From assembly GCA_015060865.1 (NCBI GenBank), contig SUXS01000006.1, positions 62,001 to 126,000 of the forward strand: a stretch of DNA of 64,000 nucleotides, in the 5' to 3' direction. This document shows positions 53,816 to 63,603 of the stretch, piece by piece. A program made the position numbers and the translations under genes. Under the pieces are notes generated by a model, which made no database searches, was not told the DNA's origin, and saw nothing but the letters and a program-made list of their open reading frames with translations. Each line of letters opens with the position of its first letter. Position 1 is the first letter of the stretch. The DNA is from Bacteroidales bacterium. GTDB lineage: Bacteria; Bacteroidota; Bacteroidia; Bacteroidales; Bacteroidaceae.

Positions 53816-53823
53816 TATCTTCG
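53816..53823 (+). promoter_or_regulatory. -7 box of the PpiD-like gene
   Basis: TATCTTCG, one base off TAnnTTTG, 57 nt before the ATG. The preceding 140 bp are AT-rich without other features. Confidence 0.45.
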
Positions 53824-53880
53824 TGCCCTCAAATGAAATATCTAAAGATAGAATTAAACTAAAAAATACATAAACAAACA

Positions 53881-56019
53881 ATGGCAACATTACAAACAAT
53901 CAGAAAACACAGTGGCTGGCTGGTAGCTATTATCGGTCTCGCCCTGTTTGCATTCATTGCAGGCGATGCTGCACAAGTTTTGCAGCCCCACCAAAATTCA
54001 CAGTTAGTAGGTGAAATCAATGGCAACAAAATCGATGCACAGCAGTATCAGAAACTTTTGGACGAGTACACCGAAGTAACACAACTCATGAGGGGTACTA
54101 CATCTTTTAGCGAAGCTGAAATGGCTCAAATCAAGGATGCCGTATGGAATACACTTGTTAGTTCCATGCTGCTCGAAGCTGAAACCTCAAAATTAGGCCT
54201 GACCGTAACAGCCGAGGAGTTACAGACAATTATCGAGAAAGGAACCGACCCTCTGTTGGCTCAAACGCCTTTCCAAAATCCTGCTACCGGGAAGTTTGAT
54301 GGTGATGTGCTAATGCGATTCTTGGCTGACTACCAGAATCTAGATACGGAAACCATGCCCGCAGAGTATATTGAATATTACAACAACCTTTACAAGTATT
54401 GGAAACTGGTAGAGAAGGAACTTCGTAGCAACTTGTTGGTACAAAAATACGAGGCATTGGTAGCAGGTGCACAACTCAGTAATCCTGTAGCTGCACAGTA
54501 CAACTTCGATGCACGTAACAACTCTGTAGAATTGGCTTACGTTGCCATCCCCTTCACCTCCATTGCAGACTCTTTGGTAAAGGTTAGCAACGCTGACATA
54601 AAGAAAGTGTACAATGAAAAGAAAGAGATGTACAAGCAAGTTGCTGAATCGCGTGACATTAAGTATATTGACATAGAGGTTCTACCCAGCCAAGCTGACC
54701 GTGAGGAATTGCTTAAGGAACTTAATGAATATGCAGATCAGTTGGCTACATCTGAAGAATTGGCTACACTCATCCGCCTTGCAGAATCTACAGTAAGCTA
54801 TTCAGAGGTTCCTCGCACAATATCAGGATTACCTTCTGATGTAGCAGCTCGCATTGACTCTGCCAGCATGAATGTCGTATATGGTCCCTATTACAATGCT
54901 GCCGATGATTCTTACAATGCATTCAAGTTGATTGCCAAGACAACAACCCCGGACTCTATCCAATATCGTCAAATACAAATTGCCGATGCTGATGCCAAGC
55001 GTGCTAAAGAATTAGCAGACAGCATCTATCAAGCAATCAGAACTGGCGCAAAGTTTGCCGAAATCGCAGCCAAGTACAACCAAGAGGGTGAACCTATTTG
55101 GTTAACATCTGCTCAATATGAGACAGGTGCAAACACTGGAGACAATGCCATTTATCTGAATACACTTAATGGTATGAGAAAGAATGAGCTAAAGCACATT
55201 TCACTCTCTGGAGTAGAACTCATCATTGAAGTTGTTGATACAAAAAATCCTGTAGAAAAGTATCACGCAGCCATCATCAAGCGTCCTGCATACTTCAGCA
55301 ACGACACTTATAATGCAGAATACAACAGACTTAGCGCATTCGTCGCTTCCAACCAAACCCTCTCATCAATGGAAGCTAATGCAGAGGAAGAGGGATTCCG
55401 CCTTTTGAATGCCAATAATCTACAAAATAGCGCACACACTATTGGAGGCGTAGAAAACACTCGCACTGCACTTCGATGGGCCTTTGAGGCTGAAAAGGAC
55501 GAAGTGTCACACATCTTCGAAGTTGGAGCCAACAATCACCTCATCGTATGTGCGGTTGCAGACATACATGAAAGCGGCTACCGTCCTGTAGAGGACATGA
55601 CTGATCTTCTTCGTTTCCAAGCACTCAACAACAAGAAAGCTGAAAAGATTCTCGCTGACGCCCAAAACGTTAAGAGCATACAGGAGGCACTCGCTATCAA
55701 TGGTGCCAAAGCAGATACACTGCGCCGCGTGAATTTCAATTCCCCTGCTTATCTCAGTAAAGTGCCTGCATCAGAGGCAGCTATCAGCGGTGCAGCAGCA
55801 TCTCTTGAGCCTGGCACATTCAGTGGTCCCATCAAGGGTAATAGCGCCATCTACTTCATCGAAGTAATCAAAGCCAATAAGGGTACATCTAAATTTGACG
55901 AGGCTAAAGAAAAAGAGACCTTGATCAATACCCTCTCACGCAACATCAATGGTAACCGCCTGCTTCAGGAGCTATATACCAAAGGTGATGTAGTGGATAA
56001 CAGATACCTGTTCTTCTAA
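53881..56019 (+). CDS. PpiD-like SurA-N/parvulin periplasmic chaperone
   Basis: 712 residues. An N-terminal membrane anchor (about 12-30, GWLVAIIGLALFAFIAGDA) is followed by the SurA_N-type helical domain (GEINGNKIDAQQYQKLLDEYTEV). A parvulin-like rotamase region lies about 340-455 (AKELADSIYQAIRTGAKFAEIAAKYNQEG), and a C-terminal helical part follows. It should help outer-membrane and secreted proteins fold at the inner-membrane surface. Whether the prolyl isomerase is active is uncertain. Ends at a strong terminator. Confidence 0.88.
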   Translation: MATLQTIRKHSGWLVAIIGLALFAFIAGDAAQVLQPHQNSQLVGEINGNKIDAQQYQKLLDEYTEVTQLMRGTTSFSEAEMAQIKDAVWNTLVSSMLLEAETSKLGLTVTAEELQTIIEKGTDPLLAQTPFQNPATGKFDGDVLMRFLADYQNLDTETMPAEYIEYYNNLYKYWKLVEKELRSNLLVQKYEALVAGAQLSNPVAAQYNFDARNNSVELAYVAIPFTSIADSLVKVSNADIKKVYNEKKEMYKQVAESRDIKYIDIEVLPSQADREELLKELNEYADQLATSEELATLIRLAESTVSYSEVPRTISGLPSDVAARIDSASMNVVYGPYYNAADDSYNAFKLIAKTTTPDSIQYRQIQIADADAKRAKELADSIYQAIRTGAKFAEIAAKYNQEGEPIWLTSAQYETGANTGDNAIYLNTLNGMRKNELKHISLSGVELIIEVVDTKNPVEKYHAAIIKRPAYFSNDTYNAEYNRLSAFVASNQTLSSMEANAEEEGFRLLNANNLQNSAHTIGGVENTRTALRWAFEAEKDEVSHIFEVGANNHLIVCAVADIHESGYRPVEDMTDLLRFQALNNKKAEKILADAQNVKSIQEALAINGAKADTLRRVNFNSPAYLSKVPASEAAISGAAASLEPGTFSGPIKGNSAIYFIEVIKANKGTSKFDEAKEKETLINTLSRNINGNRLLQELYTKGDVVDNRYLFF

Positions 56020-56044
56020 GTATATATCCCCAGGTATCAAGTTT

Positions 56045-56077
56045 AGGAGGTCCTTCAGAAAGAGGGATCTCCTTTTT
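56045..56077 (+). terminator. Terminator of the PpiD-like gene
   Basis: 12-bp stem AGGAGGTCCTTC/GAGGGATCTCCT with G-T pairs, 5-nt loop and T5. Confidence 0.88.
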
Positions 56078-56356
56078 ATATTAAATTGATAGAGAGGGAA
56101 GTATACACAGGAAGCAAGCAGAATAAGACCATCTCTTAGAGCACGGTATACTTTTTTCTGCAAATGAATTTTACAACCAGCATGAAATAATAGAAAGCAT
56201 CCTCTTTCATGCAAAAAGACAGTCTACATTAAACTCGAAAATGCTTTTACTATCTGTTTAGGGAGACATAGAATTCATTCCAAAGCATAAACAATCTATA
56301 AGAATAATGCCAAGAATATTCTATGATTGAAAGTTCATACGCCCACCATCAACACA

Positions 56357-56386
56357 AAGGGCTGTGACTCATGAGTCACAGCCCTT
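56357..56386 (-). terminator. 30-nt perfect palindrome after the tolC gene
   Basis: AAGGGCTGTGACTCA and its exact complement with no unpaired loop, 42 nt past the tolC stop. Probable bidirectional terminator of the RND operon. The rest of 56078-56356 shows nothing recognisable. Confidence 0.75.
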
Positions 56387-56427
56387 AATGACTATAGAAA
56401 ACATCAGCCTCAAGCGAAAGCCTCAAC

Positions 56428-57849
56428 CTATTTTAAATATACCGAGATGCCTCCACTAAGTTGCAATAGCGATATCTCACACACCTTGGTATTATACTCA
56501 GCCACCAGTATGCGCTCCTCAGCATCAAGCAGACTCTTCTGGGCTTCGCGCATCTCAATACCCGAGAGATCACCGAGCAGGTAGCGCTCGTGAGCGATAT
56601 CGTAGTTCTCGCGGGCCGCAATGACATTCTCCTTCTCCAGAGCGAGCAACATGCGGTTGTTCTCATAGGCTTGCCACAAGTCGGCCAAGTCAGTATAAAG
56701 CGACAAGGTTAGGTCGTACTCCTGCAACTCAGCATTGCGTAGAGAGAGTTTGGCATTGCGCTGTTCACTGCGACGCTTACCGTCGTAGAGATTGAAGCCT
56801 ACAGACACGCCTACATCTCCACCCCACTGATTACGCATCAACGTATTGCCTGCTCCATAGTGATTGGTGTTGTAGCCATAGCCGGCATTGAGTCGCACGT
56901 AAGGATAGTTGCGCGAGCGTACACTGCGCAGGTCAATCTCTGCCAATGTGTGGTTCTGTGCTGCCATGAGCATGGAGGCATTATTCTCCTTAGTCATTAC
57001 CCATAAACTGTCAAAGGCTGGCAAAGTCAACAGTTCTATCTCATCGTCAAACGAGGAAAAGTGAACGTCGAGACTATCTTCTGCCATCAGTTCGTGGAGT
57101 CGGATGCGCGACGAAGCCAACAGCTCGCGCTGCTTGAGACATTGGGCACTGTCGGCATTGAAGTCCACGCGTGCCTGCTGCAGATCGAGTCGTGAGAGCG
57201 AACCTATCATCCAGCGCTCGTGAACGATGCGGAGTCGTTCGCGCGAGAGTTTAACTGCTGATACATAGTTGCGCAAGCGCTGACGTTGCTGCACGAAGTT
57301 ATAGTACTCGGCGGTGAGTTCGGCGATATAGTCCTCTACGGCAATGCGTGTCTGGGTAGAAGAAAGTAATCGCAGCTCACGCAGACGAGCGTAGTTGGCC
57401 TGCAACTGAAAACCATTGAATACCGTCCACGACACATCTACACCCACATTGAGCCCATCATCATATATTCCCCGACTCTGCACGGCATCGCCATCGCGAG
57501 GCACTACATTGTTGCTGTATGCAGAGCCATTATATCCAGCCGACAGGCTCACCGAAGGCAACAGACCTGCATTCTCCATCGTGGCATTGTTGGCTGCCAT
57601 CTGCTCCTGATTACGCACGATACGCAACGAATAGTTCTTTTCCAATCCCTTCTCCAAGCACTCTTGCAGCGTGGTTGGAGTGGTATTCTTGGATGATTGC
57701 AGAGTTTCGCTATGCAGGGTGGCGAGAATAGAGGTGGAGTCAGGGTCTGACAATTGAGAATTGAGAATTGACAATGGAGAATTTGCAGTGGCTCCATTGG
57801 CTCCAAACGTGAGCAGCGCTGCTGCTACATATATATATAGGTGTCTCAT
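56428..57849 (-). CDS. TolC family outer-membrane efflux channel
   Basis: 473 residues. A signal peptide is followed by the odd low-complexity stretch SPLSILNSQLSDPDSTS (about 24-40), then TLQECLEKGLEKNYSLRI, the usual start of the mature TolC fold. Long helical repeats follow with LDLQQARVDFNADSAQ and IEMREAQKSLLDAEERI. It forms the outer-membrane exit duct for the RND pump encoded upstream, whose gene it overlaps by 4 nt. The last gene of the operon. Confidence 0.92.
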   Translation of the reverse strand: MRHLYIYVAAALLTFGANGATANSPLSILNSQLSDPDSTSILATLHSETLQSSKNTTPTTLQECLEKGLEKNYSLRIVRNQEQMAANNATMENAGLLPSVSLSAGYNGSAYSNNVVPRDGDAVQSRGIYDDGLNVGVDVSWTVFNGFQLQANYARLRELRLLSSTQTRIAVEDYIAELTAEYYNFVQQRQRLRNYVSAVKLSRERLRIVHERWMIGSLSRLDLQQARVDFNADSAQCLKQRELLASSRIRLHELMAEDSLDVHFSSFDDEIELLTLPAFDSLWVMTKENNASMLMAAQNHTLAEIDLRSVRSRNYPYVRLNAGYGYNTNHYGAGNTLMRNQWGGDVGVSVGFNLYDGKRRSEQRNAKLSLRNAELQEYDLTLSLYTDLADLWQAYENNRMLLALEKENVIAARENYDIAHERYLLGDLSGIEMREAQKSLLDAEERILVAEYNTKVCEISLLQLSGGISVYLK

Positions 57850-60800
57850 TGGTTATCCTCCTGTTTTGATTGGTCGGTAGAAATGTAGCTGTATATGGCA
57901 GGCACCACATACATGGTCATAATGGTAGAGATGAGCATACCGCCCACTACGGCTGTACCCATGGCAATACGTCCGTTGCATCCCTCACCCGTGGCGTACA
58001 TCAGCGGTAAGAGACCAAGCATCGTAGAGGTACTGGTCATGAGAATCGGGCGCAAGCGCTGTACGGATGCTTCACGTATGGCCGTCATCTTGTCCTCGCC
58101 ATTCTTTTGGCGTTGGTTGGCAAACTCCACGATAAGGATACCGTTCTTGGCCACCAATCCCACAAGCATAATCATACCAATTTCCGAATAGATGTTCATC
58201 GTCTGGTCGCCTACCATCATAAAGATGAGTGCACCGAAGATAGCCAGCGGAATGGTAATCATAATGATGACGGGGTCCTTGAAGCTCTCAAACTGTGCGG
58301 CAAGAATAAGGTAGATGAGCACGAGTGCCAAGCCAAAGGCGAAAAAGAGGCTCGACGAACTCTCGCGGAACTCCTTGGACTCACCGGAGAGGGCGGTGCG
58401 GAAGGTATCATCGAGCACCTCGGCAGCAATCTTGTCCATCTCGTCAAGACCATCACCGATGGTCTTTCCTTCGGCCAAACCAGCCGATACGGTAGCAGCC
58501 ACGAAACGGTTGTAGCGATACAGCTTCGGAGGTGCTATACCCTCGACAAGTTCCACGAGGTTGTCCATCTGTATCATCTCTCCATTGTCGCTACGCATAT
58601 AGATGGACTTTAGGTTGGCCGGAGCATTACGTTGCTGGCGGTTGATCTCACCCACAATCTCATACTGCTTGCCATTGAGGTAGAGGTAGCCCATACGCTG
58701 ACCGCTGAGTCCATACTGTAGGGTCTGCGCAATGTCGCGGGTGTTCACACCCATCAAGTTGGCTTTCTCGCGATTGATCTGGATGCGTACCTCAGGCTTG
58801 CTGAACTTGAGGTTCACGTCGGCCATTTGGAAGGTGGGGTTCTCATACACACGAGTCATGAACTCGGGCAACACTTCAGCCAGTTTCTCAATACTGGTTG
58901 CCTGCAGCACATACTGTACGGGCATACCGCCACGGCGTCCACCGAAGGTCGATTGCTGCTGCACGAATGAGCGGGCACCCGTCTTCTTCTGCACCGCCTT
59001 GGAGAGCTGCTCGGCCACCTCCATCTGTGTGTAGTCGCGATCCTTGATATCCTTTAAGGTAATCTGCACGTTACCCGAACCGCTCGACACACGTGCTGTG
59101 ATGAACTCGGCATCGGGCATGATGGAGTCGGCCAGACGGCTAATCTCCTCCGTGTAATCGCGCATATATTCATAGGTCACACCCTCAGGACCCATCGTGC
59201 GGATGGTAATCTGTGAGCGGTCCTCAAGCGGAGCCATCTCAGAAGGCACTTCGCCCCACATCCATATACAGCCAGCAAATGAAATGATCATAACTATCAG
59301 TGCAATGGCACGGTAGCGCAGGATGAATTTGAGCGAGCGTTCATAGAAGTTATTGAGCCACACGAAGAAGGGCTCTGTCACGCGATAGAACCATGGCTGC
59401 TCCTTGCGGCGTTTCAAGATCTTGGTTGCCAACATCGGGGTTACGGTGAGTGCGGCAAAGGATGAGATGATTACCGCACCGGCAATCACCAGCGCAAACT
59501 CACGGAACAATCGGCCTGTAGTACCCTCCATGAAGACAATGGGGAAGAACACGGCAAGCAAGGTGATAGTGGTGGAGATTACGGCAAAGAAAATCTCTTT
59601 GGCACCCTCGATACCCGCAGCACGTGGCCGCATACCCTTCTCTATACGTATATATATATTCTCCGTCATTACGATGGCATCGTCCACCACCAAACCTACG
59701 GAGAGCACGATGGCAAGCATCGTGAGCACATTGATGGAGAAGCCCAGCAGGTACATGATAAAGAATGCACCGATAAGCGATACCGGGATTACGATACAGG
59801 GCACGAGCGTCACGCGCCAGTCGCGAAGGAAGAGGAAGATGATGACAATTACTAGCACGAATGCCTCCACCACCGTATCCTTTACCTCAGAGATTGAGGC
59901 ACGGATGAAGCGGGTATTGTCGAAACCATACTTGTACTCCACATCCTCGGGGAGGTCCTTCTTCATAATATCCATACGTTCATACACTGCTTCGGCAATG
60001 TTGATATGGTTTGCACCAGGCTGCGGCACCACTACCACACCCACCATGGGCACACCATTCATCTTCATATAGCTCTTGATGTCGCGTGCGCTCAGTTCAG
60101 CACGGCCAATGTCACTGAATCGTACGATGCGACCATTGCTCTCCTTAATTACAAGGTTGTTGAACTCCTCGGTTGTATGCATCAAACCGAGCGTACGGAT
60201 GGATAACTCCACCGTGTTACCCTCGATACTACCTGAGGGAAGCTCCACGTTTTCCGAGTCGAGCGCGCTCTTCACGTCCATCGGAGTGATGCCATAACCT
60301 GACATCTTCACGGGGTCGAGCCACAAACGCATGCAATACTTCTTCTCACCCCAGATGTTTACGGCACTCACTTCGGGGATGGTTTGCAGCTGCTCCTTCA
60401 CGGTGAGGTCGGCAATCTCGCTCAGCTCCAGCAACGAACGCTTGTCGCTCTGTATGGCCACCATGAGGATAGGCGATGCATCGGCATCGGCCTTCGATAC
60501 GGTAGGCGGGTCGCAGTCACGTGGGAGGAAACGCTGCGCACGTGATACCTTGTCGCGCACGTCATTGGCAGCTGTTTCCAAGTCAACCGAGAGTTCAAAC
60601 TCCACCGTAATCCAGCACTGTCCCTGCTGGCTCACACTGGTCAGCGAGCGAATACCCGGTATACCATTGATATTCTGCTCCAGCGGCTCGGTAATCTGAT
60701 TCTCTATGACGTCGGCATTGGCACCGGGATACGAACACGACACCGAGATAATAGGATTATCCACCGACGGATATTCACGGACACCCAGACTCATGTAACC

Positions 60801-60881
60801 TATCGCACCGAACAGCACGATAATGAGCGTAAACACCGTGGCGAGCACCGGGCGACGTATACTTAGTTCTGATATATTCAT
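57846..60881 (-). CDS. RND efflux transporter, HAE1 (AcrB/MexB-like) family
   Basis: Inner-membrane proton-driven pump of about 12 helices, 1011 residues. First helix LATVFTLIIVLFGAIGYMSL and large periplasmic loops. GLVVDDAIVMTENIYIRIEKG carries the paired aspartates of the proton relay. The C-terminal half has GLVAKNGILIVEFANQRQ. It exports hydrophobic compounds such as drugs or detergents. Works with the adaptor (60935-62029) and TolC (56428-57849). Substrate range cannot be deduced. No local regulator gene is present. Confidence 0.93.
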   Translation of the reverse strand: MNISELSIRRPVLATVFTLIIVLFGAIGYMSLGVREYPSVDNPIISVSCSYPGANADVIENQITEPLEQNINGIPGIRSLTSVSQQGQCWITVEFELSVDLETAANDVRDKVSRAQRFLPRDCDPPTVSKADADASPILMVAIQSDKRSLLELSEIADLTVKEQLQTIPEVSAVNIWGEKKYCMRLWLDPVKMSGYGITPMDVKSALDSENVELPSGSIEGNTVELSIRTLGLMHTTEEFNNLVIKESNGRIVRFSDIGRAELSARDIKSYMKMNGVPMVGVVVVPQPGANHINIAEAVYERMDIMKKDLPEDVEYKYGFDNTRFIRASISEVKDTVVEAFVLVIVIIFLFLRDWRVTLVPCIVIPVSLIGAFFIMYLLGFSINVLTMLAIVLSVGLVVDDAIVMTENIYIRIEKGMRPRAAGIEGAKEIFFAVISTTITLLAVFFPIVFMEGTTGRLFREFALVIAGAVIISSFAALTVTPMLATKILKRRKEQPWFYRVTEPFFVWLNNFYERSLKFILRYRAIALIVMIISFAGCIWMWGEVPSEMAPLEDRSQITIRTMGPEGVTYEYMRDYTEEISRLADSIMPDAEFITARVSSGSGNVQITLKDIKDRDYTQMEVAEQLSKAVQKKTGARSFVQQQSTFGGRRGGMPVQYVLQATSIEKLAEVLPEFMTRVYENPTFQMADVNLKFSKPEVRIQINREKANLMGVNTRDIAQTLQYGLSGQRMGYLYLNGKQYEIVGEINRQQRNAPANLKSIYMRSDNGEMIQMDNLVELVEGIAPPKLYRYNRFVAATVSAGLAEGKTIGDGLDEMDKIAAEVLDDTFRTALSGESKEFRESSSSLFFAFGLALVLIYLILAAQFESFKDPVIIMITIPLAIFGALIFMMVGDQTMNIYSEIGMIMLVGLVAKNGILIVEFANQRQKNGEDKMTAIREASVQRLRPILMTSTSTMLGLLPLMYATGEGCNGRIAMGTAVVGGMLISTIMTMYVVPAIYSYISTDQSKQEDNQ

Positions 60882-60934
60882 ATTATTCTTTTAGAATGTT
60901 CTGGAGTTTTCGAAGTACTCTGAGAACTCAGAGT

Positions 60935-62029
60935 TTATTCAATTCGTTTGATACCATCCAGCACTACGCTCTGTCCCTCACGCAACTGCATTGTACCTGT
61001 CGTAATAACGGTGTCGCCTACTGCCAAGCCCTGCACTACCTGCACAAGCTCCTCGTTGCGTATGCCTTTGGTGATAATGGTCGTCACAGCCTTGCCGCCC
61101 TTGTAGAGGAATACCTTGTCATGACCCATCTCCGACACGATGGCCTCGCTAGGAACGGCAATAGCATCGGGATATTCGCGAGTGAGCAGGTTCACATTAA
61201 CATAGCGTCCAGGGAACAGAGCACCGTCGGAGTTGTCATACAAGGCACGCACGGTAAAAGTACGCGTATCCATATTCACACGAGAGTCCGTAGCATATAC
61301 CTTGGCCGAACGCTCTGCAAGGTCGCCCTCCACAGTAAAATTGAGTCGGCTACCAGCCTTGAGTACGCCTGAATAGCGCTCAGGAACCGAGAACTCAATC
61401 TTCAGCGGATTCATCTTTGTCAGCTTCACAATAGGGGTTGTGGGCGACACGTACGCACCGAGGCTCACCTCACGCAAACCCAGCACACCGTCGAATGGTG
61501 CGCGCAACTCTTTCTGTGCTATGTTGGCCTTCACGCGGTCAATCTCAGCGTGCAGTGCAGCCAGGTTGGCCTGCGCCTCCTGGAATGCTTCTTCGCTGAC
61601 AGCCTCCTTCTCGAGCAGCGCATTCTGACGATACATACGGTCCTGGAACAGTTTCAGCTGAGCTTCCTGCTTGCGCAGTTCGGCTTGCAGGGGTTCGTCA
61701 TTAATCTTGGCCAGCAGGTCGCCCTTACGCACGAAGGCTCCCTCCTGAAAAAGGATTTCTGTTACCTTACCCGAGGTCTCGAAAGCCAGGCTCACCTCCT
61801 CGTCGGGCATCACGTTACCGCTCACAAAGAGTTCATCAGCCAGCGACACACGGTCAAGCACTACAGCCTGCACATTGAGCGTGCGGCTCTGCTTTGGAGC
61901 CTGCGGCTGCTTTACCACCTCATCCTTCAGTTCCTCATTCACGTGAGGTTTGAATGCACGTAAGCCCAGCACTACGGCCAGGCCCACCCCAACGACGCCC
62001 ACAAGCGTCCATTTCAATGTTTTGTTCAT
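60935..62029 (-). CDS. RND efflux periplasmic adaptor (membrane fusion protein)
   Basis: 364 residues. Membrane anchor at about 7-25 (WTLVGVVGVGLAVVLGL). Then a lipoyl/hairpin/beta-barrel order: GNVMPDEEVSLAFETSGKVTEILFQEGAFVRKGDLLAKINDEPLQAELRKQEAQLK, an alpha-hairpin (about 115-170), then APFDGVLGLREVSLGAYVSPTTPIV. It links the pump to TolC. First gene of the operon, 53 nt before the pump gene, with its own promoter. Confidence 0.92.
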   Translation of the reverse strand: MNKTLKWTLVGVVGVGLAVVLGLRAFKPHVNEELKDEVVKQPQAPKQSRTLNVQAVVLDRVSLADELFVSGNVMPDEEVSLAFETSGKVTEILFQEGAFVRKGDLLAKINDEPLQAELRKQEAQLKLFQDRMYRQNALLEKEAVSEEAFQEAQANLAALHAEIDRVKANIAQKELRAPFDGVLGLREVSLGAYVSPTTPIVKLTKMNPLKIEFSVPERYSGVLKAGSRLNFTVEGDLAERSAKVYATDSRVNMDTRTFTVRALYDNSDGALFPGRYVNVNLLTREYPDAIAVPSEAIVSEMGHDKVFLYKGGKAVTTIITKGIRNEELVQVVQGLAVGDTVITTGTMQLREGQSVVLDGIKRIE

Positions 62030-62068
62030 ATTATTGTATTATTTCCTCAAATCTTTACAATAGGACTT

Positions 62069-62100
62069 CAAAGTTACACAAAAGTTTAGTTTTGACCAAA
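62069..62100 (-). promoter_or_regulatory. Promoter of the RND efflux operon
   Basis: Minus-strand TTTG (62100-62097), 20 nt, TAACTTTG (62076-62069). Confidence 0.7.
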
Positions 62101-62287
62101 ATTATCTATATTTTTCCAATCATCTAAAATCGGTCGCGAATTGAAGCCACAGATAGAAACATACGTATCATCTTAAAAAGTTTCATTTATAATCCACACC
62201 TATATCAGATAAAGAAACAGCGTCTTTGCTGCTAGTCATAAAAATTCTTTCCCTCGTTGTAAAAAAAATCGGAATAAGTTTTATAGG

Positions 62288-62396
62288 TTTCGCTCGTTTA
62301 TTCGTACCTTTACAATTAATTGTGAAGGTACTTGCACTCGCTGTGAAAAATTAAAGCTAGCTTTATTTTGTTTTCGCTCGTTTATTCGTACCTTTG
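62288..62396 (+). promoter_or_regulatory. Dual-promoter module of pta
   Basis: Two copies of TTTCGCTCGTTTATTCGTAC: the distal one leads to TACCTTTA (62305-62312), the proximal to the consensus -7 TACCTTTG (62389-62396). The boxes are exactly 84 bp apart. GTACTTGCACTCGCT lies between. Same layout as upstream of the DUF5687 operon. Confidence 0.8.
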
Positions 62397-62440
62397 TAAC
62401 ATAATTAGGACATCAAACAACTTAAAATATTAAAGGTACT

Positions 62441-63448
62441 ATGGATTTGTTAAGCCAGATTATTGCGCGTGCCAAGAGTAACAAGCAGCGCATCGTACTC
62501 CCCGAAGGAACCGAGGAGCGTACACTGAAAGCCGCCGACCGCCTTCTTGCCGATGAGGTAGCCGACCTGATTATTATCGGTAACCCGGAAGAGATCAAGG
62601 GGCTTGCTGCCCAGTGGGGACTCACCCATCTGGACAAGGCCACCATCATCGACCCCGAGAATCATCCGAAGAAGGAGGAGTATGCCAACCTGCTCTTCGA
62701 GTTGCGCAAGAAGAAGGGCATGACCATCGAGGAGGCTCAGAAGCTGGTGACCAATCCGCTCTACCTGGGTTGCCTTATCATCAAGGCTGGCGATGCCGAC
62801 GGTCAGCTCGCAGGTGCACAGAACACTACCGGTAACGTATTGCGCCCCGCATTGCAGATTATCAAGACTGCTCCGGGCATCAGCTGCGTATCAGGTGCTT
62901 TCGTGATGATTACCCAGACTCCTCAGTATGGCGAGAATGGCGTGCTCATCATGGGCGACTGTGCCGTGACTCCCGTGCCCGATGCAGCTCAGCTCTCTCA
63001 GATTGCCGTATGCTGTGCCGACACTGCTCGCGCCGTAGCTGGCATCGAGGATCCCCGCGTGGCTATGCTGAGCTTCTCTACCAAGGGTTCGGCCAAGCAT
63101 GAGTGTGTAGACAAGGTGACTGAGGCTCTCCGCCTGGCTAAGGAGCTGGCTCCCGACCTCAAGATCGACGGTGAGCTTCAGGCCGACGCTGCTCTTGTGC
63201 CCTCTGTAGGTGCCAGCAAGGCTCCCGGCTCAGAGATTGCCGGCAAGGCCAACGTACTGGTATTCCCCACACTCGAGGTGGGCAACATCGGCTACAAGCT
63301 CGTGCAGCGCTTGGGAGGTGCCGAGGCTATCGGCCCCATCCTGCAGGGTATCGCACGCCCCGTGAACGACCTCTCACGCGGCTGCTCTATCGATGACGTA
63401 TACAACATGGTAGCCATCACCGCTTGCCAGGCACAGGCGGCAAAGTAA
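62441..63448 (+). CDS. pta: Phosphate acetyltransferase
   Basis: Converts acetyl-CoA and phosphate to acetyl phosphate, the first step of acetate formation with ATP gain. 335 residues, the short PTA form without the N-terminal regulatory domains. Typical segments: RIVLPEGTEERTLKAADRL (about 19-37), GCLIIKAGDADGQLAGAQNTTGNVLRPALQ, and NVLVFPTLEVGNIGYKLVQRLGGAEAIGPILQG. GC-rich, suggesting high expression. Followed after 155 bp by ackA. Confidence 0.95.
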   Translation: MDLLSQIIARAKSNKQRIVLPEGTEERTLKAADRLLADEVADLIIIGNPEEIKGLAAQWGLTHLDKATIIDPENHPKKEEYANLLFELRKKKGMTIEEAQKLVTNPLYLGCLIIKAGDADGQLAGAQNTTGNVLRPALQIIKTAPGISCVSGAFVMITQTPQYGENGVLIMGDCAVTPVPDAAQLSQIAVCCADTARAVAGIEDPRVAMLSFSTKGSAKHECVDKVTEALRLAKELAPDLKIDGELQADAALVPSVGASKAPGSEIAGKANVLVFPTLEVGNIGYKLVQRLGGAEAIGPILQGIARPVNDLSRGCSIDDVYNMVAITACQAQAAK

Positions 63449-63452
63449 GAGC

Positions 63453-63597
63453 GGCCTCCCCCTTCCCCCTCCCAAGGAGGGGTGACTCGGGCTTCACTGA
63501 AATAAAAGAATATCAAAGTACTAATAAACAAATACCCCTCTTCAACCCCTTCCGCGATGACGGGAAGCCCCTCCTTGGGAGGGGTTGGGGAGGCCTC
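63453..63597. repeat. Inverted CCCCTCCCAAGGAGGGG repeat between pta and ackA
   Basis: Two arms, about 63453-63483 and 63570-63597, each carrying the self-complementary CCCTCCnnGGAGGG core plus CCTCCCC/GGGGAGG outer parts. They can form two small hairpins or one long one in the pta-ackA transcript. Confidence 0.7.
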
Positions 63598-63603
63598 AAT
63601 TTT

